Position numbers and translations under genes: made by a program. DNA of 64,000 nucleotides. It comes from Manis javanica. Taxonomy: Eukaryota > Chordata > Mammalia > Pholidota > Manidae. Positions 12,305-25,537 of the stretch are shown here, one piece after another. The notes under the pieces are model-generated. The model was not told the origin of the DNA. It worked only from the letters and a program-made list of their open reading frames with translations, and ran no database searches. How positions within the stretch are numbered: position 1 is the stretch's first letter; each line of letters starts with the position of its first letter. The stretch spans positions 27,733,738 to 27,797,737 of the forward strand of contig NC_133172.1 in the NCBI RefSeq assembly GCF_040802235.1, given 5' to 3'.

Positions 12305-12624
12305 TGTGGGATCCACATATAAATCAAGTATAAAAATTAAACGAATATTCATATTTGACCTGATTGTTTATAGTTCATAATGCGTGATCAAAACCGAACG
12401 TTTCTGTGATGACTGCCCTCATACTGTTCACCATGTAAGAACTTATTCACTATGTAAGAATTTGTTCACCATGTAAGAACTTGTTCTTTATGCTTCAGAA
12501 GATTGGAGACTGATGAGAATTAGGCGTGGGGTGGATTAATGATTATGCATTGAGCATTGACTCCCCTATACAGAATTTTATTGTTGTTAACAACCATTTG
12601 ATCAATAAATATGAGATGCCCTCT
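12305..12624 (+). repeat. U3-R portion of LTR, copy 1
   Basis: Starts TG after a polypurine tract and ends 15 bases past AATAAA. It includes three tandem short units around CACCATGTAAGAA at 12430-12485. No U5 follows, only A-rich sequence. Confidence 0.6.
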
Positions 12625-12636
12625 AAAAAGAAAAAA

Positions 12637-13212
12637 GGCTTAAAGTATGTTTGTCAAGAACCAAGAGCTATGATGTAAGCAAAGTTCGATTAACTGGACA
12701 CTTCCCAACCTCAAATGAAGAAGTGAATCCATTTGAAGACAGGTTTACAGAACCAGTCAAGGCTGAGTTAAAAGCTGAGGGCATGGTAAGAACTCTCAGG
12801 AAAGAAGACTTTGGAGTGGCATTTTCTTCATGAAGATATGGTAAGGCCAATGGGGGGGGGGGACCATAGTAATCAAAATATGAAAACATTTTAATCCCAA
12901 ATTTGCATCTGAAAAGAAAACCTGCAAGACACTTGTAGAGGACACCTGCATCAATCAAGAAAATTACAACAAGCACTTGGCATTCTCTACTTTTATTACT
13001 TTTATGTAATATTCCCAACAGTTAAAAAAAAAGAGGTCTATCTACTTAAATCCCCTATTTTCTAGATGATGTCTATATTGCTTTCGTAGGCAATTCTAAT
13101 AATATTTGGTTATGTGAAATGTATTTCCCTGTTTCCTCCCTATCTAATATGCTGTTGTACTTCTGTTTTGAAATAGGAGCCCCACTGACATAGCTACTTT
13201 GTGTCAAGGCCC
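12637..13212. other. Unassigned; short open frame of unknown origin
   Basis: Contains a 60-codon + strand frame (12651-12833) whose translation includes TGHFPTSNEEVNPFED. It looks protein-like but I recognise no family. It has no introns or poly(A) that I can define. It might be a processed-pseudogene piece. Confidence 0.25.
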
Positions 13213-13365
13213 CTTGCCAAGTGTGTGACCCTGAGCAACTTTTAAAACCAGCTCTTTGAGCTTCATTTTATTAAGTAATTATTAAACACAATCATATTTT
13301 GAAAGCATGTGGCACAGTGCCTGGGACATAGTGAGTACTCCTTAAATGGTAGCTCTTTTCTATTG
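13213..13365 (+). repeat. MIR SINE fragment
   Basis: Diverged match to the MIR consensus: the TGTGTGACCCTGAGCAA core region and the tail AGTGCCTGGGACATAGTGAG are in the right order and spacing. An ancient tRNA-derived SINE shared by mammals. Confidence 0.7.
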
Positions 13366-14167
13366 TTTTTACTTTTGTTCCTTTTAATTGCACTCAAATG
13401 TTGGCACTACCATGAAAGACACAAATAAGTGTACTCAGATGGTACAAATTTTTGCTACAAACATGAGTTTTGACATTTTTTGTGTTTTATATTTTTACAA
13501 CCTCAGTCACACTTAAAACTTTTAACCCTGAGCTTCCTAATGGAGGACAGAGATTGCATTTACCTACATCTCTAGGATCAATCATATGTAGCTCTTACCC
13601 CAAAAGGAGAACCTGCCAAGCTAGTGTCAGACCTGCTGCTGCTGGAGCTGAAGTAGATTCTCCTAATGATGGTATATGAAACTTAGAGAGTGAATTTATC
13701 TAATAAGCAACTAGATAACAAAGAGGGAAGATAATTTAGTATCTAATTAGCAACTAGATATCAAATAGTGAAGGTGTTTCTGTTTTACATTTTATATTTC
13801 ACTGAGAGAGAAAACTATCCAACCCAAAGACAAGTTTAACAGGTCTACCACTAGAACCCTGGGGAGGCTCACCCCAAAATCTCTTCCCATCAGGCTAGTC
13901 AACCACTCTTTTCTGGAAGTTTGTCATGTAGAAAACAGAAGGAGCACACTTTGTAAACAGGCCAGATACAAGGGAAGTAACTTGAAATCACCATCTTCAT
14001 CTTTACAAATCTGTCATATCACACAATTATCATAGAAACATGAAAAAATGTACTGTGGAGCATTTTCTAGGTATGTTAGACAGAAAATATAAAAATGAAT
14101 ATAAAAAATCCAGGAAGATCTTTTGGAAAGCAGATAGATTTAGGCTTTAAAACATACCCCCCCCACA
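13366..14167. other. Unrecognised non-coding stretch
   Basis: AT-rich single-copy-looking sequence. No supported gene or repeat seen. Confidence 0.4.
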
Positions 14168-15043
14168 CACACTAAATATTGCCCAATTCAAAAATAGACA
14201 TTTCTTCAAAGACTATACAAATAGCCAATAAGGACATGAAAAAATACTCAACATCACTAGTCATTAGGGGAATACAAATCAAAAACATAATAAGATACCA
14301 TTTCATATCCATCAGGTTGGGCATTATGAAAAGAAAAAAAGAAAAAGAAAAAGAAAGCATACACCAAAACAAAACAAAACAAAACAAAAACAAACCTAGA
14401 AAATAACAAGTGTTGTTGAGGCTATGAAGAAATTGGAACCTTTGTACATTGCTGGTGGGAATGTAAAATGGTGCAGCCACTAGGTAAAACAATTTTCTGA
14501 TTTCTCAAAGTGTTAAACATAAAATTACCATATAATCTGGCAATTCCACTTCTAGGTACGTACCCAAAAGAACTCAACCAGATACTTGTATAATCACATT
14601 CATAGCAGTAGCATTATTCACAACAGCCAAAGGTGGAACAACCTAACTGTCCATCAATAGATGAATGGATAAGCAAAATGTTACACATAATGGAATACTA
14701 TTCAGCCTTAAAAGAAATGAAATTCTGATACATGCTACAATATGGATGAACCTTGAATACATTATGCTAAGTGAAATAAACCAAAGGGCAAATGCTGTAT
14801 GATTCTAGTTATGTGAAGTTCACAGAAAAAGGAAGTAGACTAGAGATTACCAAGAGTTGGGGTTGGAGGGAATGGGGAGCTACTCTTTAATGGGTACAAA
14901 GTCTGTTTGGGATTATGAAAATGTTCTGGAAATAGTGGCAATTGTTACACATTTGGGAATGTACATTACATCACTGAATTTATACACTAAAAATGGTTAA
15001 AATGGCAAACACTTTTATGTAGATTTTACCACAATAAAAAAAA
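14168..15043 (+). mobile_element. Old L1 3' end
   Basis: 3' end of an older mammalian L1: the C-terminal ORF2 region (CAATGGCC-type motifs, 'CTGGTGGGAATGTAAAATGG', 'ATGAATGGATAAGC') and a 3' UTR ending in an A-run at 15036-15043. Reading frames are heavily broken. A younger L1 fragment inserted in or next to its A-rich tail. Confidence 0.8.
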
Positions 15044-15054
15044 TGCATCCTCAA

Positions 15055-16005
15055 TGAGGATATGAACAGATAATTCCCCAAAAAAGAAATTCAAATGGCC
15101 AACAGGCACATGAAAAGATGCTCCACATCACTAATTATCAGGGAAATGCACATTAAAACCACAATGAGATATCACCTCATACCAGTTAGTATGGCCAATA
15201 TCAAAAAGACTAAGAACAACAAATGTTGGTGAGGATGTGGAGAAAAGGGAAAACTCCTACACTGCTGGTGGGAATGTAAGCTAGTCAAACCATTGTGGAA
15301 AGCAATATGGAGATTCTTCAAAAAACTAAAAAAAAAAAAAAAAATACCATTTGACCTAGGAATTCCACTCCTAGGAATTTACCCAAAGAATATAATTTCT
15401 CAGATTCAAAAAGACACATGCACCCCTATGTTTATTGCAGCACTATTTAAAATAGCTAAGATATGGAAGCAACCTAAGTGTCCATCAGTAGATGAATGGA
15501 TAAAGAAGATGAAGTACATATACACAATAGAATACTATTCAGCCATACGAAAGAAACAAATCCTACCATTTGCAACAACATGGATGGAGTTGGAGAATAT
15601 TATGCTCATTAAAATAAGCCAGGCGGAGAAAGACAAGTATCAAATGATTTCCCTCATCTGTAGAATATAACAGCAAAGCAAAACTGAAGGAACAAAACAG
15701 CAACAGACTCATAGATTCCAAGAAGGGACTAGGGTTCCACAAAGGAGGGGGTAGGGAAGGTTGGGTGGGGAGGGAGGGAGAAGGGAATTGAGGGGTATTA
15801 TGATTGACTCACATGGTGTAGGGTGAATCACGGGGAAGACAGTGTAGCACAGAGGAGGCAAATAGTAACTCTGTGGCACCTTACTATGCTGTTGGGCAGT
15901 GACTCCAATGGGGTATGGGGAGACATGATAACGTGGGTGAATGTAGTAACCACATTGTTTTTCATCTGAAATCTTCATAAGAGTGTATATCAATGATACC
16001 TTAAT
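15055..16005 (+). mobile_element. 5'-truncated L1 with 18-bp TSD
   Basis: Younger L1 piece with the last part of ORF2 (frame open 15293-15670) and a 3' UTR ending in ACCTTAATAAAAAA. It is flanked by AAAAAAATGCATCCTCAA at 15037-15054 and 16006-16023, a direct repeat typical of target-primed reverse transcription. The A-run of the target merges with the element tail, so the end is uncertain by a few bases. Confidence 0.88.
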
Positions 16006-16023
16006 AAAAAAATGCATCCTCAA

Positions 16024-16223
16024 CTCACATAAAACTAAAACAAGGCTTCTAAAGTACTTAGTCCATGTATAATACCAAAAAGATGTCTGATTACATACAT
16101 CTGGCAGGCAGCTCAACCCAGCAATGTGATAACATAATAGAAAAATAAATACCAAAATGCTTTGAAGAGGTTTTCTTACTGGTAGGAACAGAAGTGCTTT
16201 TAATTAAAAAAAAAAAAAAATAC
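16024..16223. other. Unassigned spacer with A-run
   Basis: Short non-repeat spacer ending in an A-run (16206-16220) just before L1 C. No gene seen. Confidence 0.4.
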
Positions 16224-17339
16224 CAGGGGAGAAAAGATGGCAGCATGAGTAGTGTAGCAGAAATCTCTTGCCAAAACCACATATATTTTGAAAATACAGC
16301 AAATACATCTATTTATGTAACAGTACACCAGCTAGTCTACATCTGGGAGAAGACAGCATCTCACAGAAAAGGATAAGGTAAAAAGCCACAACCTGGCAGG
16401 ACCTGAGTACTTCCCCCACTCCAGCTCACCAGTAGGAGGAAAAGAATCAGAGTAGAGATGGAGTGGAAACATGAGACTGCTAAATACCCAGCCCTAGAAA
16501 TCTACCCAAGGAGCATAGACCCACATTGAATGGTGTGCTGGAGATTAGAGGGGATGAAAAGCAGTCTGAGAGTAAGACTGTGAACAGGTTCCCACAACCG
16601 GCTGCCCTGGGAAAAAAGAAAAGCAGGCACTTTAAGGGACCTCTCAATAGTCAGAGGACTGCTAAAAAGGACAAGGGCTTATGAGAAGGAACAAGTAGAC
16701 AAAATCATCCTGGCACACTCAGCCCAGCAGACTGGGAACTTTCAGGAGCTTCAAGTGCCCTATTCCCCTAGTTAGCACCACAACACTGAGTCCCCTCACC
16801 ATGATAAGCAGCCTGCCACTCCTTCCTCCATGCTGACACCTATGCACAAACTGGCTGTCCCCCGTCATTGCTGCAAATGAACCTGGAGGGCAGCCCTGCC
16901 TACAGCAACTACACAGCTTAATGCAGAGGCTGCTACCTGCATGTGGCTAACTGGGCCAGACACAGAGGCTGCTTCCTATGAGCAGTTGACTGGCAGATAG
17001 TGGAGACAGGCACTGATACCAGGAGCCACGAATGGGCTTTGTTATCAGGGCGGAACCAGTGCTGCTTGCCTGCGACCCCCACCATCACCCTAAGCCATCA
17101 TGAAGGCCACCCCATCCATTGCAGTTCAGGGGATTAACCCAGAGGCCCTCCATGCCCACAGTTAACCAGAACAGACAGCAGAGACAGGCATAGTGACCGG
17201 CAAGCAGGAAGGGACTTTATCCCCCCAGCTGACACCCAAGCCACTCCCCAGCGACCACTCCCATTGCTCCAGGACAAGGAAAAGGTAGAAGAATCTTGTT
17301 CAATCCAAAATCCCTCAAACACCAGTAGAGGGCTTGGTG

Positions 17340-18000
17340 AGACTGAAATCACCAAACTTCTGGAAAAAGAATTCAAAATAAGGAGTCATAAGCATGCTAA
17401 TGGGGCAAATGAATAAAACTCAAGAGCTAAGGGATGAATTCAGGAGGAAGATAACTGAAATGAAACAATGGGGAGATTTAAAAGCAGATTAGGGGGGGTA
17501 GAGGAGACAGTGAATGGAATGGAAAGCAGAGAACAGGAATACAGAGAAGCAGAGGCAGACAGAGAAAAAATGATCTCTAGGAATGAAAGAATATTAAGAA
17601 GACAGTGTGACCAATCCATATGGAACAATATTCATATTATAGAGGCACCAGAAGAAGGAGAGAGAGAAAAAGGAGAAGTGTCTTTCAAGAAATAAGTGTT
17701 GAAAACTTACCCAATCTGGGGAAGGAAAGAGTATCTCAGACCATAGAAGTCCACAGATCTCCCCACATGAGACACAAGGAAGACAACACCAAGACATATA
17801 ATTAAAATGGCAAAAATCAAGGACAAGGATGGAGTATCAAAAGCAGCCAGAGAGAGAAAAAATATCACCTACAAAGGAAAACCCATCAGGCTATCATCAG
17901 ACTTCTCAGCAGAAACCTTACTGCTGAGGTAAGGTAAGGAGCTAGAACCAAGAATACTGTATCCAGCAAGATGATCACTTAAATTTGAAGGAGGGATTAA
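17340..18000 (+). pseudogene. L1 C ORF1 remnant
   Basis: Decayed ORF1. A piece open at 17468-17695 includes ESREQEYREAEADREK (coiled-coil end), followed by RRM-region and C-terminal homology in shifted frames up to about 18000. No intact start was identified. Confidence 0.75.
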
Positions 18001-18387
18001 ACAATTTCCAGATTTAAAAAGTTGACAGAATTTACCTCCCACAAACCAACTCTACACTGTATTTTAAAGGGACTGCTCTAAATAGAATTGTGCCTGACTC
18101 AATAGCTGTCACCAGAGAAAATAAAACCACAGAAAAGGAAGTAGACCAACTAAATACTGACCAAATGTAAAATTAAATCAGTTACCCACAAAGCCAGTCA
18201 AGGGATACACAAAGAGTACAGAATATGACACCTAACATATGAAGAGTGGAGGAATAAGGAAAACAAGGGAGAGAAAAAAGAATCCTCAGACTGTGTTTAT
18301 AATAGTGTAATGAGTGAGTTAAAGTAGACTACTAGATAGTAAAGAAGCTGCCCTTGACTCTTGTTAACCACAAATCCAAAGCCTGCA

Positions 18388-21300
18388 ATGGCAATAAGTA
18401 CAAATATATTGATAATCACTGTAAATGTAAATGGACTGAATGCACGAAACAAAAGACGAAGAGTCAATGAATGGATAAAAAAGCAAGACCCATCTATATG
18501 CTGCCTACAAGATATGATAATCCCAAAGTAATATACAGATTAAAAGTGAAGGGGTGGAAAAAGATACTTCATGCAAACAATAGGGAGAAAAAAGCAGGTG
18601 TTGCAGTACTTGTATCAGACAAAATATACTTCAAAACAAAGAGAGTAACAAGAAACAAAGGACATTACATAATGATAAAGATGTCAGTCCAACAAGAGGA
18701 TATAACCATTATAAATATATATGCACCCAACACAAGGGCACCTACATACATGAAACAAATAATAACAGAATTAAAGGAGGAGAAGGAATGCAATGCACTC
18801 ATTATAGGAGACTGCAACACCCTACTCACTCCAAAGGACAGATCAACCAGATAGAAAATACATAAGGACCCAGTGGCACTGAACAACACATCAGAACAGG
18901 TGAACCTAACAGACATCTACAGAACTCTCCACCCAAAAGCAGCAGGATACATATTCTTCTCAAGTGCACATGGAACATTTTCCAGAATAGACGACACACT
19001 AGGCCACAAAAAGAGCCTCAGTAAATTCAAAAACACTGAAATTGTACCAACCAACTTCTCCAATCACAAAAGTATAAAACTAGAAACAAATTGTACAAAG
19101 AAAACAAAAAGGATCACAAACACATGGAGGTTTAACAACATGCTCCTAAATAATGGACCTATGACCAATTAAAACAGAGATCAAGTCATATATGGAGACA
19201 AATGAAAATGACAGCACAATGCCCCAACTTGTGTGGGAAGCAGTGAAGGCAGTTCTAAGAGGAAAGTATATAGAAATCCAGGCTTATTTGAAGAAGAAAG
19301 AACAATCACAAATGAACAGTCTAATGTCACAATTATTGAAACTGGAAAAAGAAGAATAAATTAGGCCCAAAGTCAGCAGAAGGAGGCACATAATAATGAT
19401 CAGAAGAATAAAACAACAGCAAAAATTAACAAAACCAAGAGCTGGTTCTTTGAGAAAATAAACAAAATATATAAACCCCTAGGAAGACTTATTAAGAGAA
19501 AAAGAGTACCTATGCACATAAACAGAATCAGAAATGAGAAAGGAAAACTCACAACAGAAAGCACAGGAAAACAAAGAATTACTAGTGAACACTATAAAAA
19601 TCTATACACTAATGAACTGGATAACCTGGAGGAAAGGGACAACTTTCTAGAAAAATACAACCTTCCAAGACTGACACAGAAAGAAACAGAAAATCTAAAC
19701 AGACCAATTACCAGCAACAAAATTGAATTGGTTATCAAAAAACTACCCAAGAACAAAATTCCCAGACCAGTTGGACTCATTACTGAATTTTATCATACCT
19801 TTAGAGAAGACATAATACCAATACTCCATAAAGTTTTCCAGAAAATAGATGAGGAGGGAACACATATAAACTCATTCTATGAAGCCAGCATCACTCTAAT
19901 ACCAAAACCAGGCAAAGAAACCACAAAAAAAGAAAACTACAGACCATACCCCTGATGAACATAGATGCAAAAATATTCAACAAAATATTAGCAAACCGGA
20001 TTCAAAAATATATCAAGAGGATCATATAACATGATCAAATGGGATACATCTCAGGGATGCAAGGATGGCACAACATTGAAAAATCCATCAACATCACCCA
20101 CCACTTCAACAAAAAGGACAAAAACCACATGATCATCTCCATAGATGCTGAAAACGCATCAGACAAAACAACATCAATTCATGATAAAAACTCTCAACAA
20201 AATGGGTATAGAGGGCAAGTACTTCAACATAATAAAGACCATATATGAACAACCCACAGCCAACATCATGCCTAAGAGCAAGAAGGTGAAAGCTTTTCAC
20301 CTAAGATTGGGAACAAAACAAGGACACCCACTCTCACCGCTTTTACTCAATAGTACTGCAGGTCCTGGCCATAGAAATCAGATAACAGAAAGAAATAAAA
20401 GGCATCCAGATTGATAAAGAAGAACTTAAACTGTCCCTGTTTGCAGATGACATGATATTGTACATAAAGACTCTAAAGAATCCACTTCAAACCTACTAGA
20501 ACTAATATCTGAATTCAGCAAAGTTGCAGGATACAAAATTAATATACAGAAATCTGTTGCATTCCTATACACTAACAATGAACTAGCAGAAAGAGAAATC
20601 AGGAAAACAATTCCATTCACAATTACATCAAAAAGAATAAAATACCTAGGAATAAACCTAACCAAGGAAGTGAAAGACCTACATTCTGAAAACTACAAGA
20701 CACTCATGAGAGAAATTAAAGGAGATACCAATAAATGGAAACACATTCCGTGCTTATGGATAGGAAGAATTAATATTGTCAAGATGGCCCTCCTGCCTAA
20801 AGCAATATACAGATTCAATGCAATCCCTGTCAAAATACCCACAGCATTCTTCAACGAAGTGGAACAAATAGTTCTAAAATTCATATGGAACCACAAAGAT
20901 GCTGAATAGCTAAAACAATCCTGAGAAGGAAAATTAAAGCAGGGGGGATTATGCTTCCCAACTTCCTTCAAGCTCTACTACAAAGCCACAGTAATCAAGA
21001 CAATTTGGTACTGGCACAAGAACAGACCCATAGACCAGTGGAACAGAATAGAGTCCAGATATTAATCCAAGCATATATGGTCAATTAATATATGATAAAG
21101 GAGCTATGGATATACAATGGGGGAAATGACAGCCTCTTCAACAGCTGGTGTTGGCAAAACTGCACAGCTACATGTAAGAGAATGAAACTGGATTATTGCG
21201 TAACCCCATATACAAAAGTAAACTCAAAAAGGATCAAAGACCTGAATGTAAGTCATGTAACCATAAAACTCTTAGAAAAAGCCATAGGCAAAAATCTCTT

Positions 21301-22158
21301 GGACATAAACATGAGCAACTTATTCATGAACATATCTCTATGCACAAGGGAAACAAAAGCAAAAATGAACAAGTGGGACTATATCAAACTGAAAAGCTTC
21401 TGTACAGCAGAGGACACTATCAGAGAACAAAAAGGCATCCTACAGTATGGGAGAATATATTCATAAATGACATATCTGATAAGGGGTTGACATCCAAATA
21501 TAAAGAACTCATGCACCTTAACAAACAAAAAGCAAATAATCCAATTAAAAAATGAGCAGAGGACCTGAACACTTTTCCAAAGAAGAAATTCAGATGGCCA
21601 ACAGGCACATGAAAAGATGCTCCACATTGCTAATCATCAGAGAAATGCAAATTAAAACCACAATGAGGTAACACCTCACACCAGTTAGGATGGCCAACAT
21701 CCAAAAGACAAAGAACAATACTGATAAAGATGTGGAGAAAGGGGAACCCTACTACACTGCTGGTGGGAAGGTAAATTAGTTCAACCATTGTGGGAAGCAG
21801 TATGGAGTCTCCTCAAAAAAACTAAAAATAGAAATACCATTAGACCCAGGAATTCCACTCCTGGGATTTTTCCCTAAGAATACAGGATCCCAGATTCAAA
21901 AAGACATACGTACCCCTATTTTTATCACAGCACTATTTATAATAGTCAAGATGAAAGCAACCTAAGTGTTCATCAGCAGATGAATGGATAAAGAAGATAT
22001 GATACATATACACAAAGGAATACTATTCAGCCATAAGAAGAAAACAAACCCTTCCATTTGCAACAACATGGATGGAGCTGGAGGGCATTATGCTCAGTGA
22101 AATAAGCCAGGCAGAGAAAGACAAGTAACAAATGATTTCACTCATCTGTGGAGTATAA
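18388..22158 (+). pseudogene. L1 C ORF2 remnant
   Basis: Decayed ORF2. Endonuclease pieces lie at 18471-18854 and 18873-19172, a linker at 19512-19955, reverse transcriptase pieces at about 20040-20900 and C-terminal pieces at 21092-21555. Multiple frameshifts and stops. Product would be the endonuclease/reverse transcriptase; none is expected from this copy. Confidence 0.88.
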
Positions 22159-22490
22159 CAACAAAACAAAAACTGAAGAAACAAAAGAGCAGCATACTTA
22201 CAGTACCCAAGAATGGACTAACAGTTACCTAAGGGAAAGGGACTGGTGTGAATGGGTGGGAAGGGAGGGGTAAGGGGAATAAGGGGCATTACGATTAGCA
22301 CACATAACATGGGGGGGGGCACTTGAGTAGGCAGTATAGCACAGAGAAGATAGTGACTCTGTAGCATCTTACTATGCTGATGGACAGTGACTGTAATGGG
22401 GTATATGGTTGGCACTTGATAATGGGTGCAATCTAGTAACCACAATGTTGTTCATGTGATTGTATATCAATGATACCTTAATAATATATA

Positions 22491-22939
22491 AAAAAGTATC
22501 AGAACTTTTTGACAGTTATGTTAAAAAACATGTTAAACAAACTTTAATTTACATACTAAAGATTGGGCTTGTGCTTTATCACACATCGAAAACATGTATA
22601 ATTAGAATCTAAAGTGTTTTTACTAATAGCAACTGGTTAAAACGATTATGTAGCCTTTCTGCACATTTAAAAATCTGAGAATAAATATGAGCTAAATAGT
22701 AGAGGCAGAGCACTTTTACTTTGATCCAAGATAGATTAAGGACTGGATTTACTGTCCTATCTGAAACAACTAAAAATCTGTGCAACATAAATTAAAGAAC
22801 AGTTATCAACTCACTGGACTTCAATTAATAAAGGACAGTGATGTGTGAGAGGGGAAACAAACAAGGTGGGCCTTATGATTGCTCCACTTTCCAGACAGCT
22901 AAAGAAAAAAATAGAGTATGTTAACTAGAGACATGCAAG
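22491..22939. other. Unrecognised non-coding stretch
   Basis: AT-rich sequence with no gene or repeat that I can name. Confidence 0.4.
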
Positions 22940-23290
22940 ATATTTTTTTTAAATGCTCAAAATAAAATTCTAGAAATGAAAACTGTAACATCTGAGATAC
23001 AAAATACACTGGATAAGATCAAAGGGAGGTTAAATGTTGCAGAAGAAAAGATTAATAAACTTGAAGACATAGCAATAGAAACTGTCCAAAAAGAAATGCA
23101 GTAAGAAAAAGAGACTAAAAAAAAAGGGCAGAGCATCAGTGAGCCATAGGATTTCATCTGGCCTAATGTATGTATAATTGGAATCTCCAAAGCCGAGGGC
23201 AAGAATAATGGCCAAAATCTCTAAATTTGATGAAATTCTGTATCCACTGATACAGGAATCTCAATGAATTCCAAGCATAAGAAATATCAC
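22940..23290 (+). mobile_element. Ancient L1 ORF1 fragment
   Basis: Diverged match to the coiled-coil and RRM region of older mammalian L1 ORF1 (order of 'CTGAGATACAAAATACACTGG', 'GAAGACATAGCAATAGAAAC', 'AGAGCATCAGTGAGC'). No frame survives. Confidence 0.6.
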
Positions 23291-23379
23291 TCCTTGTCAT
23301 CCAGGGTTTAACTGAAATGTCCCCATCTCAAATAAACCTTGAAAATCATTATATGATTATCTTTTCTAAATTCTTTACT

Positions 23380-23515
23380 TTTTATTGCATATCCCTACCA
23401 TCACCCAATATAAGTTCCAAAACAGGGCTCTTGTCTGCATCCTTTACCACTGTGTTCCCAGAGCTTAGCAGAGTACCTAGTACTGAGATGCTAAATACAA
23501 ATTTCATGTATTAAT
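23380..23515 (+). repeat. Probable L2 3'-end fragment
   Basis: Weak resemblance to the L2 3' end (GGGCTCTTGTCTGC...GTGTTCCCAGAGCTTAGCAGAGTACCTAGTA order). Too diverged to be sure. Confidence 0.4.
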
Positions 23516-23839
23516 GACTTAATCCATTTAATCCACATAGAACTAAATTCCTATTTTAAAATCCTTCTCAAATGATCAAAACCATTCTTTTTGCATTCCC
23601 AACATTTGCTTTTGCTCCCAGACTAATACAATGTTGCCACTGAACAAGATGGAATTTATTAGTAGTAAATTTTTGGCCTAATAGTAAAGTCACCTAACCA
23701 TTTCTTGAAGAATAACCTGCAAGGACTCATTCCTTCCAGTCCAGGTTGACTCCAGGTAAGGTTCTGGCAACAATAGTGTCAAGCTTGGTGTACAGCTATC
23801 CAGAGAATGTATTCTCAGTTCTCCTCTTTCATCATATCA

Positions 23840-24045
23840 GTATTTTACTGCACAACTATTATGGGCAAGCACTATACTGTACATACAATATCTACTTAAT
23901 ATCCAATGAGGTAATACATAAGGAAACTGAGGCCTAGGAATGTGAAGTAATATAGTCACACAGCTAGAAAGTAGCAGAACCAGAATATAAACTCAAGTCT
24001 GTTTGACTCTAAAATGCTGTTCTTTATACAATGAAATTTAAATTG
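23840..24045 (-). repeat. MIR SINE fragment
   Basis: Reverse-complement match to MIR: GGAAACTGAGGCCTAGG, then TCACACAGCTAGAAAGTAGCAG, as in the conserved MIR core read from the opposite strand. Confidence 0.75.
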
Positions 24046-24199
24046 TTATAAAATTAAAGCTAAGAAAACATACATCTTGCCAGGAGAGACACAAACTTTC
24101 AGTGCTCTTTCCATCTGATAAAATTAAAAAGACTGAATTCTTAATATGTATACTTAATAGCTCCATCACACAGGTGCTATTGTTGCCTAAAATGAGACT

Positions 24200-24627
24200 C
24201 AACAACAAACACCTGTCAGGCAGATAATCAGGCAGAATCTTCCTGATAAATATTTCAAAATAAACATCATAAACATGGTCACAGATTTACACAAAATTAC
24301 TCAAGATCTCAGGAAGGACTTAACAAAGAGACAGAAAACCTGAAAAAGAGCCACTCAGAGCTAAAGGAGACAGTATCTGAAATAAAAATGTACAATGGGG
24401 GGGGGGGTTTAAAAGTAGATTCCATCATGTACAGGAAACAGTAAGTGAAATGGAAATTAGAGAACAGGAAAACAAAGAACCTGAGGAAAAGAAAGAACAA
24501 AGGAGCAGTAGGCATGAAAGAATGGTAAGAGAGCAATGTGGCCAATCCAAATGAAACAATATTCACATAATAGGGGTACCAGAAGGAGAAGAGAGATACA
24601 AAGGGATAGAAAGTTTAATAGGCACTC
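24200..24627 (+). mobile_element. L1 ORF1 fragment interrupted by L1 D
   Basis: Partial L1 ORF1 coding homology (coiled coil through the RRM-region start, GGGGTACCAGAAGGAG), with a run of ten G. It ends where the 5' UTR of L1 D starts. The rest of this L1 is not found after L1 D. Confidence 0.75.
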
Positions 24628-25537
24628 GGGTCAAGAGGATTAAAGATGGCAGTGTGAGAGGTGAGACAGAGGCTTCCTCCTAAAACTGCATATAATATGA
24701 AAATATAAATACAACTAATCCTGAAAGAGCAACAAGAAAGAGGACTGTGCCAAACTGCATACACCTGGAGAAAAGAGTAAACCTCACAGAACAGGGTAAT
24801 GTACCAAAGCCCTTCCTCCACCCCAGCTCACCGGCAGAGGAAGATAAATGGAGTGGGGAGGGAGTGGAGGCCTGGGACTGCTGAATACCTAACTCCAGAG
24901 GTCTGTTCTGGGAGCACAAACCTACATTTCATGGTGCTTTCATGTGCTTGTGAAAAGCAGGTATCCATATCCGGTGACTCTGGAACAAAAGAAAGGTGGG
25001 CAGTCTGAGAGACTTTCTGACAAGAGGGCTGCTAAAGACGTAAGGATTGCACAGAGCTTACTGCTCAGGAGAAAGGATAGACAAAATTGTCCAGGTACAC
25101 TCTGCCCAGCAGGTTGGGAACTTTCTCCATCATCAGGCGCTCCAGCTCCCTGGCTGGCTACACAGTTCAAAGGACCTCCTCCATGATACACAGCCTACTG
25201 TGCCTTTCACCCATGCAGCCCCAGCTGGCTTGCAAGCCGGCAAACCCTACCCTGGTGTTAGGCCACCCAGAGGGAAGCCCCATCTACAGCAACTGCAAAA
25301 ACAAAGCATAGAGGCTGATACCTGTGTGCTTGGTCCACTGGATCTGGCAATGGAGGGAGGCATAGCAGCTGGGAAACAACAGCTCTTTTCTCCCCTCAAG
25401 CACCAATACAGCTCTCCTACAACCCCTGACATTGCTTCATGGGCTGAGCAGCTCGAGAGAGTAGAGCTTTTGGGCACTAGAGGGTGCCATATACAAATGT
25501 GAAACACCAAAGTAACATGGTTCAAAATAAAATTATG

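Larger units (their letters stand above)
11100..12624 (+). mobile_element. 3' part of an ERV transcript (env end plus U3-R)
   Basis: An env transmembrane remnant is followed by non-coding sequence, a purine tract (AAAGGGAGAAA, about 12294-12304) and an LTR-like U3-R beginning TG at 12305. The homology ends at 12624, 15 bases after AATAAA (12604-12609), and is followed by an A-rich tail, with no U5. A second copy at 37488-38037 covers the last ~560 bases and ends at the same nucleotide. Ending at the transcript's 3' end with added A's indicates retroposition of an ERV mRNA by L1 machinery rather than proviral integration. The 5' boundary is uncertain. Confidence 0.7.
16224..22490 (+). mobile_element. 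L1 copy C, full length, older
   Basis: Full-length L1 more diverged than A and B. It has a 5' UTR (AAGATGGC near 16235), ORF1 about 17340-18000, ORF2 about 18388-22158 and a G-rich 3' UTR ending in an A/T-rich tail near 22490. Every long frame is interrupted. The endonuclease retains Asp in the GDFN position (reads GDCN), unlike A and B. The 5' UTR lacks the tandem units of copy B. Confidence 0.92.

Noticed and set aside
16206..22500. TSD for L1 C (A-run plus TACCAG against A-run plus GTATCAG)
   Set aside because: Only the A-run and a few bases agree, with a mismatch and an indel.
25047..25502. 151-codon and overlapping frames in the L1 D 5' UTR
   Set aside because: GC-rich L1 leader sequence giving chance frames; the same region in other L1s is non-coding.
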